Shown: positions 1-5,976 of the stretch, piece after piece
Layout: the number at the start of each line of letters is the position of its first letter
Numbering within the stretch: the first letter of the stretch is position 1
Source: a bacterium
GTDB lineage: Bacteria > Patescibacteriota > Minisyncoccia > JACQLN01
DNA: 7,391 nt
Assembly: GCA_030697855.1 (NCBI GenBank)
Contig: JAUYOU010000009.1
Span: 1 to 7,391 of the forward strand
Direction of reading: 5' to 3'
The notes under the pieces: model-generated
The model's input: only the letters and a program-made list of their open reading frames with translations
Databases searched by the model: none
Told to the model about the DNA's origin: nothing
Translations under genes and position numbers: made by a program

Positions 1-1298
1 TATTTTTGGGTTTTAGAATCTAAGCCATTTAAATAATCGGCAATGTGGGTTAAGCGGGTTTCGAAGTTGTCTATAACTTGCATTTTATTTGCCCAAACAA
101 CAAAATAAGTTCTAAATTCCCAAACTCCGCATAAAACCAAAAATAATAAACACAAATAAGCAAATTCTTTTTTAATTCGCCTAATTCTTTTTATCGTCTT
201 TTGATTATCGGCAGTTTTTAATTTGTTATCTAGTTTATTTTTAATCCAACTATAAAAGCCATCGAGTCCAATAGCCGATAATATAAACACTGCCGGCATT
301 GCACCTAGCGCGCGTAAAGCATGTGGTGCGCCTTCTGGCGCTAAAAAGTTGGGTAACAGCATTACAAAAAACCAAGAAATTAAAAAGAAATTTCTATCCG
401 AGGTAAAACGTCTTAGTACTAAAGCAATACCAAGAATAAAACTTATACCAAATGGCCAAAAAAGTTCTGGCCTACCCGAAAGGTTATGTCGCCAGTTGGT
501 ATCGCCAGAATAATTAAACATCCCAAGTGTTTTTAGGGTAGATTCGGCAAAAGCTTTTACGGGCGAAGCAGATTTAAAAATAGAAACATCTCCTGCTCTA
601 CCAAAAAAATCGGGAATATTATTTAAGTAATATATGGCCAGTGGCGCCATTACTATAAAGCCAGCCATAGAAAACCATAAAAGAGACTTTAAAATAAACT
701 TTTTATTGTAATCTTTTTTAATAAAAAGCATTAAAAAAACTAAAAGCACAAGAAGCGGCGATAATCGCCAAGAAATATAGGTGTGGAACCCTACCCCATA
801 AATTAAGCCAGCAAAGGCAATTAAATATTTATTTTGTTTTAAGATTCCATTCCAAAAAAAGTAAAACGCCCAAACCAATATAAAAGGAAGCATAATTGCT
901 CGAAAGCCTATGCGCGAAAAGTTAACCGCCCAAAAACTTATAGCCATTATATAGCTAGAAAGCAAAGCTATGCGATCGCTCCATAAAACTCGAGTTAACA
1001 AAAATAAGCCTAAGACTGTAAGAACACCAAATATTCCAGAAACAACCCTTAATGCCCAAGGGTAAGCACCAAAATAATTAACACTTATAGATTGAAGGTT
1101 CATAAACAAACCCTCACGACCATAGTTTTCGGGGTAAAAAACTTTCCAGTTTTTATTGGTCAGTGAATCTAAAGCATTTACACCATTTACCGCTTCGTCT
1201 GGGTATAAACCAGGGGGAGTTTCTTTAATTTGATAAAATCTAAAAAAGATAGAAACAGTTAGAATACCTAACAAAACCAAAAAGGTTGATTTTTTCAT
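1..1298 (-). CDS. GT39-family (ArnT/PMT-like) membrane glycosyltransferase, C-terminus off the left edge
   Basis: Translating the minus strand from the ATG at 1296-1298 gives at least 432 residues with no stop before the window edge. The protein begins MKKSTFLVLLGILTV, a first membrane helix. The first outer loop then carries YPDEAVNGVNALD (Asp34-Glu35), the acidic metal/donor-lipid motif of GT-C enzymes. The motifs REGLFMNL (about 65-72), NFSRIGFRA (about 127-135), HTYISWRLSP and PHALRALGAMPAV follow in the order typical of GT39/PMT_2 proteins. About ten hydrophobic segments are present. A charged cytoplasmic-looking stretch (about 360-385) precedes a last helix, and the soluble C-terminal domain is only begun (TYFVVWANKM..., IADYLNGLDS). 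By family knowledge it transfers a sugar from a polyprenyl-phosphate carrier on the outer face of the membrane; acceptor and sugar cannot be told. No Shine-Dalgarno precedes the start. The family call is firm, the substrate unknown. Confidence 0.9.
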   Translation of the reverse strand, partial: MKKSTFLVLLGILTVSIFFRFYQIKETPPGLYPDEAVNGVNALDSLTNKNWKVFYPENYGREGLFMNLQSISVNYFGAYPWALRVVSGIFGVLTVLGLFLLTRVLWSDRIALLSSYIMAISFWAVNFSRIGFRAIMLPFILVWAFYFFWNGILKQNKYLIAFAGLIYGVGFHTYISWRLSPLLVLLVFLMLFIKKDYNKKFILKSLLWFSMAGFIVMAPLAIYYLNNIPDFFGRAGDVSIFKSASPVKAFAESTLKTLGMFNYSGDTNWRHNLSGRPELFWPFGISFILGIALVLRRFTSDRNFFLISWFFVMLLPNFLAPEGAPHALRALGAMPAVFILSAIGLDGFYSWIKNKLDNKLKTADNQKTIKRIRRIKKEFAYLCLLFLVLCGVWEFRTYFVVWANKMQVIDNFETRLTHIADYLNGLDSKTQK

Positions 1299-1327
1299 TT
1301 GAAAGTTCGAGTATATGTTATAATAAT
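1299..1327 (+). promoter_or_regulatory. Candidate promoter of the plus-strand block
   Basis: A perfect TATAAT lies at 1319-1324, 11 bases before the ATG at 1336. TTGAAA at 1299-1304 is a fair -35 but sits only 14 bases from TATAAT. It sits 17 bases from the overlapping alternative AATAAT (1322-1327). Either choice puts the transcript start at about 1331-1334, giving a leader of only 2-5 bases, which agrees with the lack of a Shine-Dalgarno. Both divergent genes would therefore share this 37-base gap with overlapping promoters. Confidence 0.5.
1310..1315 (-). promoter_or_regulatory. Candidate -10 element for the minus-strand glycosyltransferase
   Basis: On the minus strand the hexamer TATACT (1315 down to 1310) matches the sigma-70 -10 consensus at five of six bases. 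It lies 11 bases before the ATG, so a start about 7 bases downstream would leave a leader of only about 5 bases, that is a near-leaderless mRNA. No good -35 is seen at 16-18 bases spacing. The assignment is inferred from position and match only. Confidence 0.4.
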
Positions 1328-1332
1328 AACAT
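1315..1332. repeat. 18-base palindrome in the divergent promoter (possible operator)
   Basis: ATGTTAT (1315-1321) and ATAACAT (1326-1332) are perfect inverted 7-base arms around AATA. The palindrome covers the plus-strand -10 and touches the minus-strand -10, so a dimeric regulator bound here could control both promoters. The arms are AT-only except for one G/C pair, so chance is a real alternative in sequence this AT-rich. Confidence 0.4.
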
Positions 1333-1335
1333 CTT

Positions 1336-1764
1336 ATGGACGAAATTTCTAAAGAAAACATATTAAACCCCGATGTACAGGATGTAGGTGCTTCATCCGA
1401 AGTTTTGCCGCTTCAAGAAAATATCGAAACACAGATTGCACCCGAAACCCCAGCAGGTGAAACAGGAGAAATTCCAACTTCTCGCCCTATAAACGATCAA
1501 AACGCTTATGGCGTAGAAGTTCAAGAAGAAGTTTATCTAGACGAAGAGATTCAGCAGGAAGTTGCCGATGTAGCGCATCTACCCCAAGAAGAAAAATTAG
1601 TGCATTTAAAAGAAGTGGCTCAAAGATCCAGTTTAGAAAAAGCAATTCGCATGGTTAAAAGTATGGATGACCCTTGGCTGGAAGATAAATTCCATGATGA
1701 ATTGATAGATGATCCAGATTTTAGGGTAAAACTGGAAGAATTAGGTAAAATAGAAAAGTTATAG
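1336..1764 (+). CDS. Small acidic protein of unknown function, partner candidate of the downstream ATPase
   Basis: This encodes 142 residues with no signal peptide or membrane helix. Residues 1-60 are rich in Glu, Asp, Pro, Thr and Gln and look disordered. Residues 61-98 are strongly acidic and probably helical (EVQEEVYLDEEIQQEV). Residues 99-142 look folded and helical, with the distinctive string DDPWLEDKFHDELIDDPDF (111-129), and end with charged KLEELGKIEKL. I do not recognise a named family. The stop lies 28 bases before the ATPase gene, so co-transcription is likely and a physical partnership is plausible but unproven. The ATG follows a -10 by 11 bases and has no Shine-Dalgarno, so leaderless translation is likely. 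The compositional bias is that of an adaptor or tether rather than an enzyme. Confidence 0.75.
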   Translation: MDEISKENILNPDVQDVGASSEVLPLQENIETQIAPETPAGETGEIPTSRPINDQNAYGVEVQEEVYLDEEIQQEVADVAHLPQEEKLVHLKEVAQRSSLEKAIRMVKSMDDPWLEDKFHDELIDDPDFRVKLEELGKIEKL

Positions 1765-1787
1765 GTCGTATAGGACCTATTGGACCT
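1761..1787 (+). repeat. Three 9-base tandem units with alternative hairpins before the ATPase start
   Basis: The units are ATAGGTCGT (1761-1769), ATAGGACCT (1770-1778) and ATTGGACCT (1779-1787). They fill the gap from the stop codon of the acidic-protein gene almost to the ATG at 1793. In the RNA, ATAGGTC (1761-1767) can pair with GACCTAT at 1774-1780 as a 7-base stem with a 6-base loop, or with the second copy at 1783-1789. No Shine-Dalgarno is present, so the element occupies the initiation region. Whether it regulates translation is inference. Confidence 0.6.
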
Positions 1788-1792
1788 ATAAG

Positions 1793-4252
1793 ATGGAATT
1801 ATTTCAAGGATTTTTTTCTAGTGTCGGTTTGTTGTTCGGCTTATTTTTAGCCGGGCTTATTGTTTTTTATTTTGTTGCAAGCTCCATTAAAAATCGCGGG
1901 CGAGTGGCGCGCGGGCTTAATATGGAGCTTTTTTTGATTTTAATTCCTCAAGATGAATATTTAGAACCAGGGCAGAAACCTAAAACAGATAAAGAAAGGA
2001 CGTTACCGATGGAACAATTATATTCGGTTTTTGCTTCTATGATGGAAAAAGGCTCGTGGAGAATATTTGAATTTGGCCAGCCTTACTTGGTTTGGGAAAT
2101 AGCCTACGTAAAAAATGAAGTTAGATTTTATGTTTCCGTGCCTTCGCGCTACAAAGATATGTTAGTAAGAGCAGTTCATGCAGTTTCTTCGGAAGCTGTG
2201 GTAGAACCTGTGCCAGATTATAATATTTTTACACCCGAACATGGTGGTGGAGTGGCTGCTTCTTATTTAATGACACGCCGAAGTTCTTTTTTACCTATAA
2301 GATCGTATCAAGAACTAGAAGTTGATCCGTTAAATGAATTGGCTACACATTTTTCTAAACTTACAGATGATGAAGGTGCGGTAATGCAGGTTTTAATGAG
2401 GCCAGCACCGAAAAAGTTTAACAAAATGGCTTTAAAAATTACCAAAAAAATGCAGTTGGGTTTGCCGTTTGAAAGAGCTTTAAAGGAAGCCAAAAGAAAT
2501 TGGTTAATAAACGAACTTTTTTTTAAAAAACCAAAACCAGATACTCTTCCGCCATTAACTAATCAAGATCAAGTAGTTATAAAAGCTATCGATAACCATG
2601 CTTCAAAACCTAATTTTGAAGTTAATATTCGTTTAGTAGCATCTGCGCCAACAGAAGAGCGTGCCGAACTTATATTAAAAGATTTTGAAACTTCTTTTAA
2701 TCAATTTGCTTTACCAAATGTAAATGATTTTTCACGAAGCAAGGAAAAAACAAAAGATGCTATTTTTGAATTTAGCTTTAGGCTTTTCGATGAAGAAAAA
2801 AAGATAGTTTTAAGTTCCGAAGAACTTACAAGTGTTTATCATTTACCCCATGCTGGTATAAAAGTACCAAAAATTAAATGGTTAAAGGCTCGTTCGGCTC
2901 CAGCGCCTTGGGGTATGAACGATGGGCCATATTTGGGTTGGAATGAATTTCGTTCAGAGCAAGCAATTGTAAGAATAGCGCCAGATGATCGTAGGCGGCA
3001 CTCTTATGTTATTGGTCAAACTGGAACAGGTAAATCTACGTTATTGCAAGAAATGATTCGCCAAGATGTAGAAATGGGTAATGGTATTGCCGTGTTAGAC
3101 CCACACGGTGATTTAGTTGAATATACTTTGGCGCATATTCCACAACATAGATGGAAGGATGTAATTTTGTTTGATCCTGCCGATATTGAACGCCCAATCG
3201 GCATAAATATGTTAGAAGCGGCTAGTGCCGAAGAAAGGGATTTTGTGGTTCAGGAAATGATGTCGATTTTTTATAAATTGTTTCCACCGGAAACTATGGG
3301 GCCGATGTTCGAACATAATATGCGAAATGCTATGCTTACTTTAATGGCCGATGAAGCCGACCCTGGCACGTTGGTTGAAATTCCAAGAATTTTTACAGAT
3401 AAAGAATTCCAAAAGAAGAAAGTGGCTAAAGTTACCGACCCGATTGTTAAATCTTTTTGGGAAAAAGAAATGGCTCAAACCAGCGATTTTCATAAATCGG
3501 AAATGTTGGGTTATTTAGTTTCTAAAGTTGGTAGGTTTATAGAAAATGGAATGATGCGAAATATTATTGGGCAAACAAAATCTGGTATAAATTTTGCCCA
3601 AGTTATGAACGAGAAAAAAATATTATTAGCTAATCTTTCTAAAGGAAAAGTAGGCGATGTTAATGCTAATCTTTTAGGTTTAATGATAGTAGGCAAACTT
3701 CAGTTAAGTGCTATGAGGCGTGCATATATTAACGAATCCGAAAGAGTAGATTTCTATTTATATTTAGACGAATTCCAAAACTTTACTACCGATTCTATTG
3801 CTACTATTCTTTCCGAAGCCAGAAAATACCGCTTAAGTATGATAATGGCCCACCAGTTTATTGCGCAACTTACCGATAAAATTAAAGATGCTGTTTTTGG
3901 CAACGTGGGTACAATGATTATGTTTAGAGTTGGCGTGGAAGATGCAAACTTTTTAAAGCCACAATTAGCACCAATTTTTAACGAACGCGATTTAATTAAT
4001 TTAGATAACCATAATGCCTATGTTAAACTTATGTTTAATGGGCAAACTTCACGCCCATTTAATTTAAAAACTTACCCACCGGTTCAGGGTAACGCCGAAA
4101 CTGTTAAGGTTGTTAAAAATTTATCGCGTATGACTTATGGCAAAGAAAGGGAGGTGGTAGAACAAGAGATATTGGCGAGAGCTAGGTTAGGGTCATCGCT
4201 AGAACAGGTTCAACCCCAACCCCAACCAAATGAACCCAAATTTAATTTGTAG
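1793..4252 (+). CDS. Membrane-anchored TraG/VirD4/HerA-like ATPase (type IV coupling protein-like)
   Basis: The protein has 819 residues. A single N-terminal membrane helix (about 6-30) is followed by a basic stretch (KNRGR). A soluble alpha/beta region without a recognised motif covers about 40-380. The P-loop ATPase domain (about 385-760) has Walker A GQTGTGKST (408-416), the strand motif LDPHGDL (435-441), Walker B YLYLDEFQNF (655-664; Asp659, Glu660) and the sensor-like MAHQF (685-689). This motif set matches hexameric DNA-pumping ATPases of the HerA/VirD4/TraG group, often annotated as type IV secretion DNA-binding or TraM-recognition proteins. The C-terminus is a flexible Gln/Pro tail. 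The helix directly after the first Met supports this start, although no Shine-Dalgarno is seen. No relaxase, VirB4-type channel gene or pilin lies nearby, so conjugation is not supported here. DNA or protein translocation at the membrane is the best inference, perhaps with the acidic protein upstream. Confidence 0.85.
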   Translation: MELFQGFFSSVGLLFGLFLAGLIVFYFVASSIKNRGRVARGLNMELFLILIPQDEYLEPGQKPKTDKERTLPMEQLYSVFASMMEKGSWRIFEFGQPYLVWEIAYVKNEVRFYVSVPSRYKDMLVRAVHAVSSEAVVEPVPDYNIFTPEHGGGVAASYLMTRRSSFLPIRSYQELEVDPLNELATHFSKLTDDEGAVMQVLMRPAPKKFNKMALKITKKMQLGLPFERALKEAKRNWLINELFFKKPKPDTLPPLTNQDQVVIKAIDNHASKPNFEVNIRLVASAPTEERAELILKDFETSFNQFALPNVNDFSRSKEKTKDAIFEFSFRLFDEEKKIVLSSEELTSVYHLPHAGIKVPKIKWLKARSAPAPWGMNDGPYLGWNEFRSEQAIVRIAPDDRRRHSYVIGQTGTGKSTLLQEMIRQDVEMGNGIAVLDPHGDLVEYTLAHIPQHRWKDVILFDPADIERPIGINMLEAASAEERDFVVQEMMSIFYKLFPPETMGPMFEHNMRNAMLTLMADEADPGTLVEIPRIFTDKEFQKKKVAKVTDPIVKSFWEKEMAQTSDFHKSEMLGYLVSKVGRFIENGMMRNIIGQTKSGINFAQVMNEKKILLANLSKGKVGDVNANLLGLMIVGKLQLSAMRRAYINESERVDFYLYLDEFQNFTTDSIATILSEARKYRLSMIMAHQFIAQLTDKIKDAVFGNVGTMIMFRVGVEDANFLKPQLAPIFNERDLINLDNHNAYVKLMFNGQTSRPFNLKTYPPVQGNAETVKVVKNLSRMTYGKEREVVEQEILARARLGSSLEQVQPQPQPNEPKFNL
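4211..4227. repeat. CAACCC hexamer repeat in the 3' end of the ATPase gene
   Basis: Nearly three copies of CAACCC encode the Gln-Pro repeats in the C-terminal tail (VQPQPQPN). The minus strand reads as TTGGGG units with two runs of four G, so it could form a two-layer quadruplex and is prone to slippage. Function is not implied. Confidence 0.6.
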
Positions 4253-4295
4253 CTTATGAATTATTTATTTTTAATTATAAGAAAATAATATTTAA

Positions 4296-4907
4296 ATGAA
4301 CTTTACTAAAAAAGACGCTTTAAAGGCGCTGTTCTTGGGTTTTTTTGTTTCTATAATGTTATTGGTAATTATTAAGAATTTAGATTTTAAATTACCTATA
4401 AACAAATATTGGTTACCATTTATTTTATCGCCACTTTCTGTTTTTGGTTTGTATGCCACATATAAAATTTCGCAAGTTTGGAGACCTTTTGTTTATCAGT
4501 TTGGTAAATTTTTTGTAGTAGGCTTATCTAACACTTTTTTAGATTTAGGTGTTTTAAATTTTTTAATATATATAACTAATATTACACATGGATTTTATTT
4601 TGCTGTTTTTAAAACCATTTCTTTTGTTTGTGCTGTTATAAATAGTTTTATTTGGAACAAAAATTGGACGTTTCAAAAACAGGGTAATTTCTTTTTATTT
4701 CTTCTTGTGGTTTCCGGTAGCGCTTTGTTAAATGTTGGCTGGGCTTTTTATATGGTAGATGTGGTTGGTGCACCAGACGGAATTTCGGCTAAACTTTGGG
4801 ATAATATTGCAGCGCTAAGTTCTGTATTTTTAGTTTTAACTTGGAATTTTTTGGGTATGAAGTATATTGTTTTCAAAAAAAGACTTCCCCCGCCTGTTAA
4901 TGAATAA
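4296..4907 (+). CDS. GtrA-like multi-pass membrane protein with an N-terminal extension
   Basis: The protein has 203 residues. The GtrA domain (about 66-195) is recognised from FGKFFVVGLSNTFLDLGVL (69-87), the loop NSFIWNKNWTF (116-126), and the terminal WNFLGMKYIVFKK (183-195). Its four helices lie near 68-92, 100-118, 131-155 and 167-190. By family knowledge GtrA-like proteins take part in moving or using polyprenyl-phosphate-linked sugars in surface polysaccharide synthesis, often as the suspected flippase. Two extra helices (about 10-26 and 39-57) precede the domain; ordinary GtrA proteins are about 120-150 residues. The gene lies 43 bases after the ATPase gene in an AT-only stretch with no Shine-Dalgarno, so it could be co-transcribed or have its own weak promoter. 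The sugar-carrier role fits the two GT-C-like genes at the window ends. Biochemical function is unproven. Confidence 0.85.
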   Translation: MNFTKKDALKALFLGFFVSIMLLVIIKNLDFKLPINKYWLPFILSPLSVFGLYATYKISQVWRPFVYQFGKFFVVGLSNTFLDLGVLNFLIYITNITHGFYFAVFKTISFVCAVINSFIWNKNWTFQKQGNFFLFLLVVSGSALLNVGWAFYMVDVVGAPDGISAKLWDNIAALSSVFLVLTWNFLGMKYIVFKKRLPPPVNE

Positions 4908-4956
4908 TTTTGCTTTTTTATATCGGTAATGCCATTATTTGGATGGTTCTTTTATC

Positions 4957-4969
4957 AACTTAAAAAGTT
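4957..4969. repeat. Small inverted repeat upstream of the dehydrogenase gene
   Basis: AACTT (4957-4961) and AAGTT (4965-4969) flank AAA in the 90-base leader of the dehydrogenase gene. The leader is long compared with the other gaps and probably holds that gene's promoter, but I cannot place convincing -35 and -10 boxes. The repeat may be an operator half-site pair or chance. Confidence 0.25.
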
Positions 4970-4988
4970 ATTAACATAAAACAGCACA

Positions 4989-4994
4989 AGGAGG
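4989..4994 (+). promoter_or_regulatory. Shine-Dalgarno AGGAGG of the dehydrogenase gene
   Basis: A perfect AGGAGG lies 3 bases before the ATG at 4998 and fixes the start. The spacing is shorter than usual. It is the only clear ribosome-binding site in the window; the other complete gene starts lack one. Confidence 0.8.
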
Positions 4995-4997
4995 AAA

Positions 4998-5930
4998 ATG
5001 AACATTCCAACAGATTTTATAGAGAAGAGTTTTTCTGCAGCAGATTTTTTGGCTAACTGTGACGAAGCGTTTAGATTGTATGGGCAAGGCCTAGCCATTA
5101 TGCCACCACGGGAGCAAAACTTAGATTCTTCTGGGCGATTTACATTAAAAATGCCGGCAAGTATTCCGGGATATTCTGGTTATAAATTTATAGAAGAGTT
5201 GCCATCTGATTCTCAAGGCAAGTTAGGTCAAAGAACTGCAATAATTAAGTTGCAGTCAAATAATGGTCAGGAAATTGAGATAGATGCTGAATATATAACC
5301 AACATGCGCACGGGTGCGGCTGGTGCGCTTGGTTTAAAATATTTTGCTCCACAGGTTAAGTCTGTCGCCCTATTAGGTACAGGTAAAATTTCTAAAGCTT
5401 TGGCATTATGTGCTGTTGAACTTGGAGTATCAAAAATAAATATCTATAGTCGTAAACCCGAAAACAGAGAAAAATTTGCAGCTGAACTTTCTAGTTTACC
5501 AGTAGAAATTATTTCTTGCGATTCAGTTGAATCTGCTATTTCAGAAGTCGAAGGTATTCTAACGGCGGTACCAACTCCAGAACCGATATTATTTTTTAAA
5601 GACTTGCCGGCAGGAGTTTTTATATCGGCCATGGGCGGGGATTCGCGTACAACGCAGCTCGATAAAGAAATCATGACGAATGCGGTTGTTATTCCAGATA
5701 ACGAAGAACAATGTAAAAAAAGTGGTGAATTTAAGGAAGCTCTAGCCGAGGGCTATTATCAAGATATAAACCTTGCGAAAGTAGAAGATCGAACAGTTAA
5801 TATTGGAGATGCTTCGCTAGGTAGAATAAAACTTGATAGCAGAATAAAAGTAGCTTATTTTACAGGTCTTGCCGTCCAAGATATTAACGCCGCCAAAATG
5901 GTGTACGAGAAATACAACAAGAAAAGCTAG
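4998..5930 (+). CDS. Ornithine cyclodeaminase / mu-crystallin family NAD(P)-dependent enzyme
   Basis: The protein has 310 residues, close to the family's usual 310-350. Family landmarks occur in order: PPRE (Arg38) and MPA (52-54) near the substrate pocket, GYKFIEELP with Lys63, then TNMRTGAAGALGLKYFA (Arg104). The Rossmann nucleotide loop LLGTGKISKALA starts near 125. It is followed by the strand-end Tyr150-Ser-Arg, MGGDSRTTQLD (Asp215, the position of the family's catalytic Asp) and GLAVQDINAAKMVYEKY (290-306). Family members are ornithine or lysine cyclodeaminases, alanine dehydrogenases and ketimine reductases; the sequence does not decide between them. The nucleotide loop GTGKIS departs from the common GAGVQA, marking a divergent branch. 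It is cytoplasmic, with no signal peptide. A strong Shine-Dalgarno fixes the start and a hairpin terminator follows 11 bases after the stop, so it can be its own transcription unit or the last gene of the block. Confidence 0.88.
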   Translation: MNIPTDFIEKSFSAADFLANCDEAFRLYGQGLAIMPPREQNLDSSGRFTLKMPASIPGYSGYKFIEELPSDSQGKLGQRTAIIKLQSNNGQEIEIDAEYITNMRTGAAGALGLKYFAPQVKSVALLGTGKISKALALCAVELGVSKINIYSRKPENREKFAAELSSLPVEIISCDSVESAISEVEGILTAVPTPEPILFFKDLPAGVFISAMGGDSRTTQLDKEIMTNAVVIPDNEEQCKKSGEFKEALAEGYYQDINLAKVEDRTVNIGDASLGRIKLDSRIKVAYFTGLAVQDINAAKMVYEKYNKKS

Positions 5931-5941
5931 CTTAATAATTT

Positions 5942-5976
5942 AATACCACAGCCAAACGGTTGTGGTATTTTTATTT
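5942..5976 (+). terminator. Rho-independent terminator of the plus-strand block
   Basis: AATACCACAGCC (5942-5953) pairs with GGTTGTGGTATT (5958-5969) as a 12-base stem with one G-U pair and a 4-base loop AAAC. It is followed by a T-rich tract (TTTATTT) to 5976. On the minus strand the same hairpin is followed by AAATTATTAAG, which is not a good U tract, so it should stop the plus-strand transcript best. The T tract overlaps the stop codon of the convergent gene. Confidence 0.9.

Noticed and set aside
2308..3696. Three antisense open frames of about 61 residues inside the ATPase gene (2308-2493, 3016-3204, 3511-3696)
   Set aside because: They lie wholly inside a well-supported coding region, show no motif and have no promoter or ribosome site.
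1793..4252. The ATPase as part of an integrated conjugative element
   Set aside because: No relaxase, VirB4, pilin, integrase, tRNA boundary or direct repeat is visible, and its neighbours are surface-glycan genes.
1793..4252. The ATPase as FtsK/SpoIIIE
   Set aside because: It has one N-terminal helix instead of four, and no C-terminal winged-helix gamma domain; the LDPHGDL and LDEFQNF motifs fit the TraG/HerA side better.
4253..4295. A promoter for the GtrA-like gene in the AT-only gap
   Set aside because: Hexamers such as TATAAG and TAATAT occur, but any AT-only stretch gives such matches and no -35 at the right spacing stands out.
5444..5674. Antisense open frame of 76 residues inside the dehydrogenase gene
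   Set aside because: It overlaps conserved family motifs on the other strand and its translation resembles no protein; it is a shadow frame.
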